Shown in pieces: positions 1 to 8,090 of a stretch of DNA of 64,000 nt. This DNA comes from an uncultured Chthonomonas sp. Lineage in GTDB: Bacteria; Armatimonadota; Chthonomonadetes; Chthonomonadales; CAJBBX01. A model generated the notes under the pieces. The model saw only the letters and a program-made list of their open reading frames with translations. It ran no database searches and was not told where the DNA came from. Within the stretch, counting starts at the first letter, position 1. Each line of letters starts with the position of its first letter. The position numbers and the translations under genes are program-made. Location: assembly GCA_903951425.1 (NCBI GenBank), contig CAJBBX010000071.1:1-64000 (forward strand), read 5' to 3'.

Positions 1-363
<363 letters not shown>

Positions 364-479
364 AATCAAGAGCTTGCGTCAGCTCCATGACGCCCTCAAA
401 TCAAGCATATCCCAACAACAACACACACATCACCCACGACCCTATGCGATTGGCAACGTCCCACGAAGCCAACATGATT

Positions 480-596
480 CCTGGTGGCCATAGCGACGGG
501 GTACCACCCGTTCCCATTCCGAACACGGTAGTTAAGACCGCCAGCGCCGACAATACTTGGGGCACAAGCCCCTGGGAAGATAGGACGCCGCCAGGA
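480..596 (+). rRNA. rrf: 5S ribosomal RNA
   Basis: About 117 nt with the hallmark loop A/B sequence CCCATTCCGAACACGG near 511-526. The terminal helix is CCTGGTGGC (480-488) paired with GCCGCCAGG (587-595), with one G-U. It lies about 116 nt after the 23S end, the normal 23S-5S order of one transcription unit. Confidence 0.95.
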
Positions 597-605
597 TTAC
601 CCGCC

Positions 606-645
606 AAACGGCCCCGCCAACATAACGGCGGGGCCGTTTGACTTT
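606..645 (+). terminator. Rho-independent terminator of the rRNA operon
   Basis: A perfect 13-bp inverted repeat, AAACGGCCCCGCC (606-618) and GGCGGGGCCGTTT (627-639), with an 8-nt loop and a short T-rich tail. It starts ten bases after 5S rRNA and ends the rRNA transcript before the next gene. Confidence 0.9.
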
Positions 646-744
646 GTGAGCCGCGGAGACAGAGGTAAGCTTGAGCCGCCGAGCCCTGAGCCGGCGAGAT
701 CGACACTGCCCCGGCCAAGGGCCGAGGGGATCGGATCGAATGCC

Positions 745-1278
745 ATGACCCAGTCTGCCGGGCGGACGGCGTGCTCGAAGTGCGGTTCCAGCAACTTCAC
801 CACGGTCAGCGTCTGCTGGAAGTGCGGCACCCCGCTGGTGGGCGGGTCGCCAACGGCCCCGGGCACGGCTCAACCACCGCCTACCGTGCCCTACGACGTG
901 GTGATCGGTATGGCGCAGGCTCAGCAGCAGCAGCGGCCGGCGGCGCCCCCCACGCAGGTCGGCGCTGCGCCCGGCGTCGCGCTCCCTCTCCCCTACCCAT
1001 CGGCAGTAGTGGATCCAGTTCCGATGCGCGCCGCCGTCTCCCTTGGCCTGCTGGTGCCGATCGTGGGTCTGCCCGTGGCCCTGATCTTCATGATGCTGCC
1101 CGATCGCCGCCTGCAAGACGTCGGCCGCATCTGCCTGATCTGGTCGATCGTCGGTAGCGTGATGCACGGTGTTGCCTTCGGGGTCAGCGCCATCGGCATG
1201 AGGGAGGCTATGATGGGCCTCGTGGGCGGGGCCAGGGGTGCGCTCGGACGATCGCCGCTCGGTGACCCGGGGCTGTAA
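745..1278 (+). CDS. Zinc-ribbon protein with C-terminal membrane hairpin
   Basis: A 177-aa protein of unknown role. A short N-terminal zinc ribbon (CSKC about residues 9-12, CWKC about 24-27) is followed by a Pro/Gln/Ala-rich linker and two hydrophobic segments near the C-terminus. This is the layout of zinc-ribbon membrane-anchored proteins; the partner is unknown. The frame is open from 646, but ATG 745 directly precedes the ribbon and has a GAGGGG-like site upstream, so I prefer it. It converges on the next gene with only four bases between stop codons. Confidence 0.6.
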   Translation: MTQSAGRTACSKCGSSNFTTVSVCWKCGTPLVGGSPTAPGTAQPPPTVPYDVVIGMAQAQQQQRPAAPPTQVGAAPGVALPLPYPSAVVDPVPMRAAVSLGLLVPIVGLPVALIFMMLPDRRLQDVGRICLIWSIVGSVMHGVAFGVSAIGMREAMMGLVGGARGALGRSPLGDPGL

Positions 1279-1282
1279 GCCG

Positions 1283-1510
1283 CTACAGGTAGTCGCCGCC
1301 AGGCTCGTAGAGCCGCCCGCAGTTGGGGCAGGCATCAAGCTTGGCGTCGGCGATGAACTTGCAGCGAGGGCAGAGGTGGAGCTTCACCGGGAACCGGCGG
1401 CACTGAGGGCACCTGCGGGTGTCGGAGAAGACCAACGCCCCACAGTGCCCACACGCACGTTGCCCCGACCCGCCTAGCGGTTCAGGGCGCGGAGAAGCAG
1501 TCCGCTCCAT
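1283..1510 (-). CDS. Small double zinc-ribbon protein
   Basis: A 75-aa protein built almost entirely of two CxxC...CxxC knuckles: CGHC and CPQC, then CPRC and CPNC. It probably binds one or two zinc ions. Its ATG lies inside the end of the DUF1015 gene (37-base overlap), so translation is probably coupled to that gene. Such rubredoxin-like ribbons serve in protein or nucleic-acid binding; nothing here fixes the role. Confidence 0.6.
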   Translation of the reverse strand: MERTASPRPEPLGGSGQRACGHCGALVFSDTRRCPQCRRFPVKLHLCPRCKFIADAKLDACPNCGRLYEPGGDYL

Positions 1511-2739
1511 AGCTTGGGGTAGAAGTAGGTGCTCTTGGGCGGCATCTTGCCGCCGACCGCGGCAACGTCCCGTAGCTGCCCCGGCCGAACGCCGCGCAGC
1601 AGGAGAGCAAGGTCCCAGCCGCCGCTGTCTACGGCTGCGCCGGCCTCCTCCACGTCGCGGACGTACCCTATGCGATCGGTGGTGGCAAGGTCGGCAAGAG
1701 TGACCCCGAGGTGCGCCTCGATGACGGCCTTGTGCAGCAAGCTCACATCAAGCTGGTTCCATTCGGGGCTCTGGCCGGCGTCGTAGATGCGACCAACGTC
1801 ACCGGCACGCTGCCTTATCCAGTAGGAGCCCGGCCGCCCGATTAGCCCAAAACCAACCTGATCGTCGGCCGCGGACGCCGCCAGCCGCTCCGAGAGCGCT
1901 GAGCGGTCCATGGGTTGCACATCGAACGCACTCCCAAGGGCTTGCGCCAGCGCTTCCGCCGATGCCCCGCGCACCAGGCGGTGCGTAGGGAGGACCACCA
2001 GGCCCGCATCCTCGAAGGCCGACAACACGACCATCATCCGCCCCGCCGCAGACAGGCCGCTCTCGGCGGCATAGGCCAGCGCGGTCTCGTAGCGGTGGTG
2101 ACCGTCGGCGATCCAGATGCGTCCTTGGATGGCCGCGGAGATGGCGTCCACACCCTCAGGGTCGTCCACGCGCCACACCTCGTGGCTGTCTCCATCAACC
2201 GTGGCTCTGAGCATGGGCTCACGCTCCGAGACCGCCGCCAGCAGACCTGCAGCCCGCCCCTCGGGATCCTCATAGAGGCAGTAGATGGGCTCTGTGTTCA
2301 CCTGCGTGGCGCGCATCAGTTCCAGGCGATCCTGCTTGGCCTTCGCGCGTGTCTCCTCGTGCGGGAGCACCTTGCCCTCGCCGTACGGCGACAGGGCCAG
2401 TGCGCAGAAGAGGCCCGTTCGGCTGATGTAGCGATCGGCCCCGGGCACCGCAAAGGTCTGACGGTAGACGTAGTAGGCGGGCTCCGCGTCCTCGATGAGG
2501 GCGCCCGAAGCCAGAAGCCGCTGTAGCTCGCCGGCGGATCGGGCGTAATCGCCAGGCGCTCCCACGTCGCCGTGGTCCACCGGTAGGATGACATGCACAA
2601 TGCTATCGGCATGCCGGGCCAGCCGGGCCAGCCGATCATCGTGCGTGACGACGTCATACGGAGGACTGATCAGGTCAGGCAACGCGGCCGCAAGCTGCGC
2701 ACCGTAGTGGATGCCCCGAAACGGGCTGATGTTCGCCAC
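1474..2739 (-). CDS. DUF1015 family protein
   Basis: A 421-aa cytoplasmic protein recognised as DUF1015 (COG4198) by the N-terminal FRGIHYG and SPPYDVV segments, the HEETRAKAKQDRLELM stretch and the IADGHHRYETAL motif near the middle. The family has no settled biochemical role. Length matches the family. The start is GTG at 2739, preceded by a very strong GGAGGTGA site (2743-2750). It overlaps the downstream zinc-ribbon gene, so the two are probably one transcript. Confidence 0.85.
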   Translation of the reverse strand: MANISPFRGIHYGAQLAAALPDLISPPYDVVTHDDRLARLARHADSIVHVILPVDHGDVGAPGDYARSAGELQRLLASGALIEDAEPAYYVYRQTFAVPGADRYISRTGLFCALALSPYGEGKVLPHEETRAKAKQDRLELMRATQVNTEPIYCLYEDPEGRAAGLLAAVSEREPMLRATVDGDSHEVWRVDDPEGVDAISAAIQGRIWIADGHHRYETALAYAAESGLSAAGRMMVVLSAFEDAGLVVLPTHRLVRGASAEALAQALGSAFDVQPMDRSALSERLAASAADDQVGFGLIGRPGSYWIRQRAGDVGRIYDAGQSPEWNQLDVSLLHKAVIEAHLGVTLADLATTDRIGYVRDVEEAGAAVDSGGWDLALLLRGVRPGQLRDVAAVGGKMPPKSTYFYPKLWSGLLLRALNR

Positions 2740-2797
2740 CTGTCACCTCCCCAAGCGCCCGGCGTCGGCGGACGAGTGCGTGGTCCGGACGGTGGTC

Positions 2798-2803
2798 TAT
2801 AAT
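2798..2803 (+). promoter_or_regulatory. Candidate -10 box upstream of the glycosidase-like gene
   Basis: A perfect TATAAT in otherwise GC-rich DNA, 37 bases before the ATG at 2840. No good -35 hexamer is visible 16-18 bases upstream, so this is a tentative call. It would drive the 2840-5804 gene pair. Confidence 0.35.
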
Positions 2804-2839
2804 ACCGCAGCATCACCGGCTTGGCTGAGAGGTGGCGGC

Positions 2840-4102
2840 ATGGATCTCCCCGGGCATGTGCCTGAGAACCCAGACTACACGATCCGTGACAGCGCCCGCG
2901 ACTCTGTCCGGTTCGCCCATCGGTGCCTGGAGCCGACGGCGGCGGGCCGCTGGCGTGCACGGTCGAGCTTCGTCAATCCGCAGGGCGAAATCATGCACTG
3001 GCACGATTTCGGCGACCTGGAAGGCCCCGGTTGGGCGGCCAACGCCATGGGTGGTGCTCTGCTCCTCTACCTCTGGGCGCGCTTTGACCACTGCCACCTG
3101 CTGGAGCATGTCTCGCTGGGCCTCGCAGACCATGTTCTGGACGATGGCTTCGTCCAAACTGACGGCCTCATTGCGGGCTATCGCTGCACTGACACGGACC
3201 GTCTCTGCCTGAACTACAAGCACAACGACGAGTGGTTCTGCCCAGGCGGCATGGCCCTGACCGCACTGCAAATGCTACGCCTGTCCGATCTGCTGGGTCC
3301 ATGCGACCGCGCGGCGAGACTGGTCCATGCTGCCGACCGGGCCACCGAGTGGCTACTGACACACGTGGAGGTCGGCGCGGACGGCTGGTACCCAAGGCGG
3401 GTCCGGCGCGACGGTACGCCCTTTCTGGGCAGCCCCGAAGGGCCTGTCGATCCATACGCCTACGGTAGCGCCGACGGGCTCTACCTGGTGTGGCTTCTGC
3501 TTGAGCAGGGACGGCGCGGCCACGCGGACCTGGTGGCGCGGGCGTCAGGTGGCCTCACACGGTTCACGCGCGACGGCGGCATCTATGGCAGCATCAACCA
3601 CGACACCTACGACGCCGACGAGTGCGTTGCTAGGGCTGTGGCCTGCCGCGTGACGCTGCGTGCGGCTGAGTGGCTGCATGAGCCCGCCTGGCTTGAGTTC
3701 GCGGCCCAAAGCGCGATGCCGGGCTTGCAGCGGTTCCTCATGACCGAGGATCGCAACGGCGTGGCCACCACAGGCCTCCTGCGCATGGAGGATAGCTGGG
3801 ACACGGCGTACCTGTGGGAGAACGCGGAGGTGGCTCTGGCCTATCTGGAAATGGCAGAAGCCACCGGCGATCATCGCCTGTCCGCCCGTGCCGTGCACAT
3901 CCTTCGAGCCATCGCGAAGCATCACCACGGCGACCACGGCTTCCTGACCGAGGGCGTCGACTGGAACAACCATGTCGGTCGCGAGCACCACATCGACGGC
4001 GCCGAGTTCGGCGCGATCCGCTACACGGAGCCGCTACTGAACAACCTCAACCACATCGAACCCGCGATGCGATGCCTGAGCAGGACGACGGGCGGTGATT
4101 GA
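2840..4102 (+). CDS. Six-hairpin (alpha/alpha toroid) glycosidase-like protein
   Basis: A 420-aa protein without a signal peptide. It is mostly helical, with recurrent aromatic/acidic segments (NYKHNDEWFCPGGMAL, YAYGSADGLYLVWLL, DSWDTAYLWENAEVALAYLE) typical of six-hairpin glycosidases and epimerases such as GH88/GH105 or N-acyl-glucosamine epimerases. The exact family was not identified. ATG 2840 is chosen for its GAGAGGTGG site; the frame is open further upstream but without a site. The stop overlaps the FAD oxidoreductase start by eight bases, so the two enzymes are translationally coupled and may act on one sugar substrate. Confidence 0.55.
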   Translation: MDLPGHVPENPDYTIRDSARDSVRFAHRCLEPTAAGRWRARSSFVNPQGEIMHWHDFGDLEGPGWAANAMGGALLLYLWARFDHCHLLEHVSLGLADHVLDDGFVQTDGLIAGYRCTDTDRLCLNYKHNDEWFCPGGMALTALQMLRLSDLLGPCDRAARLVHAADRATEWLLTHVEVGADGWYPRRVRRDGTPFLGSPEGPVDPYAYGSADGLYLVWLLLEQGRRGHADLVARASGGLTRFTRDGGIYGSINHDTYDADECVARAVACRVTLRAAEWLHEPAWLEFAAQSAMPGLQRFLMTEDRNGVATTGLLRMEDSWDTAYLWENAEVALAYLEMAEATGDHRLSARAVHILRAIAKHHHGDHGFLTEGVDWNNHVGREHHIDGAEFGAIRYTEPLLNNLNHIEPAMRCLSRTTGGD

Positions 4103-5804
4103 TCGCCGGTGCGACGTCGTGGTCCTGGGCGGCGGCCTCGGTGGCGTCGCTGCGGCACTGGCCGCCGCCGAGGCCGGAGCCGACGTCATCCTGGCAGCCC
4201 ATGGCCCATGGGTTGGAGGCCAACTGACGGCCCAGGGCGTCTGCACACCGGACGAGAACGCGTGGGTCGAGGCCGGGGGGTGCACGCGAAGCTACCAGCG
4301 GCTCCGGTCCGCTTGTCGGGCCCACTACTCGCAGCGTTACCGGCTATCCGCCGCCGCCGGCGAGCAACGGCACCTGAACATCGGCGGTTGCTGGGTGAGC
4401 CGCATGGCGGTCGAGCCTCGCGTGGCTGAGGCTATCCTCACCGAGCAGCTACTGCAAGCAGGCGTCCGGGTGCTGCGCGGGGCGCCTGTGGCATCGATCT
4501 CACGGGCGGCCGAGGCCGTCAGCCATGCCACACTGGCCGATGGCTCGACGGTCATCGCCGGCATGTATCTTGACGCCACCGAGACCGGCGATGCGCTGCA
4601 CCTGGCAGGGGTTCCCTACCGCCTGGGCGCCGAGGAGCGCACGGAGACCGGCGAGCCCGGTGCACCCGATAGGGCGCGACCTGGTTGGATTCAGCCCTTC
4701 ACGTTCCCCTTCGCACTGGAATTGCGGCCCGCCGGCGAGGTCCACACGATCCCGAAGCCTCCGGACTACGAACGACATCGGGACACGCAGCGATACCATG
4801 TGCTGGACGGCGCCATGGCGAGCATGTTCGGCGACTACGGCTGGTGGCGCTACAGGCGGACCATCAGCGCCGGTTGCTTCAACGATCCGGCCTTTCCGTG
4901 TGATGTGGCCATGATCAACACCGGCTCCAACGACTTTTTGGGCGGCATCTATCCCACCGCAGACCCTCGAGCCGACCAGCGGACGCTACAGAACGGTCGC
5001 TTGGCCTCGTTGGGGTACGTCTACTGGCTCCAAACCGAGTGTCCGCGGGAGGACCACCCAGGCGCCTTCGGCTACCCGGAACTCCGGCTGAGGGGGGATT
5101 GGTTCGGCACGCCCGATGGATTGGCCATGGAGCCGTACATCCGTGAGTCGCGGCGCCTGTGCTCCCTGAAGACCGTGACCGAGCGCGACATTGTGGCGAC
5201 ATGCACGCCCGGCCCGCGTGCGGTCCATCAGGCCGACTCGTGCGGCATCGGACACTACTGGCTCGACGTCCACGCGGGCGCAAGCGCTGAGCCCGGCAGG
5301 TTCATGGAGACGCACCCCTACCAGATCCCGGCCGGCGCGTTGGTGGGCCGGCACTGCCCGAACCTGATTGCGGGGGCAAAGAACCTGGGTGTCACGCACC
5401 TCACCAACGGCGCCTTCCGGTTGCACCCCGTTGAGTGGGCCATCGGTGAAGCGGCGGGCACGCTGGCCGCCCTGAGCCTCCAAATGGGCGCAGAGCCTGC
5501 GACTGTGGTGGCGGAGGGGAGCACGTCGCTCCTGCGCCTTCAGGCGGCGCTTGTGGCCCGCGGAGCGCCCATCTACTGGTGGGGCGACATCCCGACCGAG
5601 AGCGCGCTCTTCGAGCCCGCGCAAAGGCTGGGGATGCAGGGCGACTGGCCCGGAGGCGGCGCCATCGAACTCCAGCCAGACGCCCCGTGGGTGCGCAAGG
5701 AGGCAGCCGAACTGAGCCCGCGCGCCCAACGGGCCCTTCAGGCCATCCCATCGGGCCTCACCAGGGGCGAGGCCATGCTTGCCGTTGCCGACGCGCCAGC
5801 CTAG
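4095..5804 (+). CDS. FAD-dependent oxidoreductase (FAD_oxidored family)
   Basis: A 569-aa flavoprotein. The N-terminal dinucleotide-binding motif VVVLGGGLGGVAAA (about residues 8-21) is followed by a WVGGQLTAQGV segment. The C-terminal part has YQIPAGALVG, LIAGAKNLGVTHL and the FAD-contacting RLHPVEWAIGEAAGTLAA, as in Pfam FAD_oxidored proteins. Members often sit beside carbohydrate-active genes; substrate unknown. The start is GTG at 4095 inside the end of the glycosidase-like gene. The TAG stop shares bases with the convergent OpgC-like gene stop. Confidence 0.8.
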   Translation: MIDRRCDVVVLGGGLGGVAAALAAAEAGADVILAAHGPWVGGQLTAQGVCTPDENAWVEAGGCTRSYQRLRSACRAHYSQRYRLSAAAGEQRHLNIGGCWVSRMAVEPRVAEAILTEQLLQAGVRVLRGAPVASISRAAEAVSHATLADGSTVIAGMYLDATETGDALHLAGVPYRLGAEERTETGEPGAPDRARPGWIQPFTFPFALELRPAGEVHTIPKPPDYERHRDTQRYHVLDGAMASMFGDYGWWRYRRTISAGCFNDPAFPCDVAMINTGSNDFLGGIYPTADPRADQRTLQNGRLASLGYVYWLQTECPREDHPGAFGYPELRLRGDWFGTPDGLAMEPYIRESRRLCSLKTVTERDIVATCTPGPRAVHQADSCGIGHYWLDVHAGASAEPGRFMETHPYQIPAGALVGRHCPNLIAGAKNLGVTHLTNGAFRLHPVEWAIGEAAGTLAALSLQMGAEPATVVAEGSTSLLRLQAALVARGAPIYWWGDIPTESALFEPAQRLGMQGDWPGGGAIELQPDAPWVRKEAAELSPRAQRALQAIPSGLTRGEAMLAVADAPA

Positions 5805-6931
5805 TTTGGGATCCAGGGACGACCCACCTGCCGCTTGGCCAACTGGTACACCACGGCCACGGCGATCGGCGGCGCCACCTCGTACAGCCTCGGCGCAACG
5901 CCGAGCAAGGCAACCAGCGGAAAGGCCAAGACAATGTGCGTGAGGAAGCAGTAGAGGCTGTTGCGGCCCATGAGGGCCATGGCTCGAAGCGGCCGGACGA
6001 GGAGGGAGTACCGAGTGGCGGCCTGCGCGGCCAGGTAGATGGCGCCGATTGAGATCAGGAAGTACCCCACACGCCCGGCACGGAGAGGATGCCGCTCCCA
6101 TAGCGTTGCATCCCAACGGACATGGTCGTAGAACTCAAAGCCTGGAACCTGCACGTTGACCGCGATGATCAGCGCTACGCAAGCAAGCCCCATGCCCCAC
6201 CGCCATGTGGTTCGGTGAGGCGCTACGAACCGGTTGCGCATCCACCGCACATGGTAGCCTCCGCACATGCCAAGGACGAAGAGGAACTGCCACGCCACGA
6301 CTGGGAACGCATCCCCGCCGCTGGATTCGTGCACCAGGCTAAGTGCGCCGGGCTGGTACTGCGTCCAGACGAACAGGGCTGACGATGCCGCCAGCAGCAC
6401 GAGCGACATACGCCGGCGCATCAGCTCGAACGCCAACGGAGCCGCGCCCAGCAGGATCACATAGAGAGGAAGGATGTTCATCATGTGGCCCGGCTGCAAC
6501 TGCAGCGACAGGGTCAGCCAGACGAACATAGCCCAGCCCATGTCGACCGGCTTGGGCAGGTCTGCATACCGCCAAACAAGCCCATTGGGGCCGACGATGG
6601 CAAGGACCATCAGGCAGTGCGTGACGTAGAGCAACCGGGCCCTGCGCAACAGCGCCACATAGGCCTTGGCCCGGCTCCCGGTCTCGATCTTGCGCCGGTA
6701 GACCATGCCTACGACAAAGCCCGCGAGGAACACGAAGCCCTCGGCGCCGCTGACAAAACGCAGGAAGTGCAGTACCTGGTTGACCCAACTCTCGGCTGCC
6801 ACATGGCTGCTGACCATCAGGATGATGCAGTAGCCACGCACGACGTCGATAGCCATGTTGCGCCGGTTCCGTCCTGCGTCGCCGGGCGCGTGCATGGGCG
6901 CATGTCCGGCAGTTGGCGTACCGGGAGGCAT
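5801..6931 (-). CDS. OpgC-like acyltransferase family membrane protein
   Basis: A polytopic protein of up to 376 aa with about ten hydrophobic segments. Near its N-terminus MAIDVVRGYCIILMVSSHVA resembles the first helix of the acyltransferase 3/OpgC superfamily, and SGAEGFVFLAGFVVGMVYRRK matches the OpgC signature region. OpgC proteins modify periplasmic glucans with succinyl groups; the substrate here is unknown. The frame is open to 7279, but that would cover the divergent methyltransferase gene. Starts at 6931, 6895 and 6856 are all possible, none with a clear ribosome-binding site; 6931 is the longest that avoids the overlap. Confidence 0.65.
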   Translation of the reverse strand: MPPGTPTAGHAPMHAPGDAGRNRRNMAIDVVRGYCIILMVSSHVAAESWVNQVLHFLRFVSGAEGFVFLAGFVVGMVYRRKIETGSRAKAYVALLRRARLLYVTHCLMVLAIVGPNGLVWRYADLPKPVDMGWAMFVWLTLSLQLQPGHMMNILPLYVILLGAAPLAFELMRRRMSLVLLAASSALFVWTQYQPGALSLVHESSGGDAFPVVAWQFLFVLGMCGGYHVRWMRNRFVAPHRTTWRWGMGLACVALIIAVNVQVPGFEFYDHVRWDATLWERHPLRAGRVGYFLISIGAIYLAAQAATRYSLLVRPLRAMALMGRNSLYCFLTHIVLAFPLVALLGVAPRLYEVAPPIAVAVVYQLAKRQVGRPWIPN

Positions 6932-7070
6932 GGCGTGGACGGTTGATGCGTCAGGATGTAGGGGGCGCAATCGATGACCTGCCGTGGGTGGCGTAGGTGG
7001 CGGAATCGCTGCTATGATACCTTGGCCGGTACACGGCGCACAGGCGGATTCATCCAAGCGAGGGGCATAT

Positions 7071-8054
7071 ATGGCGTACATGGACCGCGACAGCCTTCTG
7101 CAGCGAGCCCGAGGCTTTATGGAGAGCAGGATCCTGCTCAGCCTGGCTGACCTGAGCATTGTAGACGCCCTTGCCGACGGCCCCGCCATCGCGGCCGATC
7201 TAGCCGAATCGCTTGGCTTCAGCGAGCGCGGGATCACAGTCCTCCTCGATGCGGCTACCGCACTCGGTGTCTTGGCCAAGACCGGTGGCCGCTACTCGGC
7301 GCCGCCCGAAACGCAGGCCGTCCTGAGCTCCGGCTCGAGCGAGTCCATGCTGCCGATGTTGCTGCACATGGGCAACATGTGGTGCAGGTGGGATCGTCTC
7401 TCCGACGTAGTGCGCACCGGAAAACCCGCGGGCGACGGCGGGGGCGTCCCCATGGACATGGAGGCGTTCATCGGCGCCATGCATGTGATCGCCGGCCGCG
7501 CCGCCGATGAGTTCGCGGCTATCGTCTCACCGATTACTGAGAAGCGGCTACTGGATGTCGGCGGCGCCTCCGGTACCTATGCTGCGGCGATGCTATGCAC
7601 CTGCCCTGAGCTTTCGGCCACGATCTTTGACCAGCCCGTCGTCGTCCCAATGGCACAGCGCCGCATGGCTGAGATGGACCTCGCTGACAGGGTGGCTGTC
7701 GTGGGCGGGGACTTCCTTGTCGATCCCCTGCCGGAGGGCCATGACCTCGCGCTGGTGTCAGACATCATCCACTCGCTCTCATACGACGAGAACGTCGGCC
7801 TGTTCACCAACCTGCGACGCGCAATGGTCACCGGGGGCCGCGTACTGGTGCGCGATCACGTGATGGAGCCCGGCAGGACGGCTCCGAAGCCAGGCGCCAT
7901 CTTCGCCGTCAACATGCTCGTCGGCACACGGGGCGGGACCTGCTACACGCTGGCTGAGATTACGGACATACTGCAGCGAACGGGATTTGGCCAGGCCAAG
8001 CTCATCTATGACGACCAGCAGATGACCGGTGTGGTTCAGGCGGTCGCCGAGTAG
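7071..8054 (+). CDS. SAM-dependent O-methyltransferase (Methyltransf_2 type)
   Basis: A 327-aa enzyme. Residues about 10-90 form a winged-helix dimerisation domain (LADLSIVDALADGP, LAESLGFSERGITVLLDAATALGVL). The SAM-binding Rossmann domain starts at LLDVGGASGTYAAAM (about 160-174, Asp162 and the glycine loop). HDLALVSDIIHS and VRDHVMEPGR follow, as in small-molecule O-methyltransferases of secondary metabolism. ATG 7071 has a GAGGGG site; the in-frame upstream ATG at 6984 lies over the divergent promoter region and has none. The substrate is unknown. Confidence 0.8.
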   Translation: MAYMDRDSLLQRARGFMESRILLSLADLSIVDALADGPAIAADLAESLGFSERGITVLLDAATALGVLAKTGGRYSAPPETQAVLSSGSSESMLPMLLHMGNMWCRWDRLSDVVRTGKPAGDGGGVPMDMEAFIGAMHVIAGRAADEFAAIVSPITEKRLLDVGGASGTYAAAMLCTCPELSATIFDQPVVVPMAQRRMAEMDLADRVAVVGGDFLVDPLPEGHDLALVSDIIHSLSYDENVGLFTNLRRAMVTGGRVLVRDHVMEPGRTAPKPGAIFAVNMLVGTRGGTCYTLAEITDILQRTGFGQAKLIYDDQQMTGVVQAVAE

Positions 8055-8090
8055 CAGCGCGCCGGCACGGACGGCGCAAGGGAGAGCGCA

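Noticed and set aside
532-1338. 268-codon minus-strand open frame
   Set aside because: It runs across 5S rRNA, the rRNA terminator and the zinc-ribbon gene; high GC gives long antisense frames. No domain seen.
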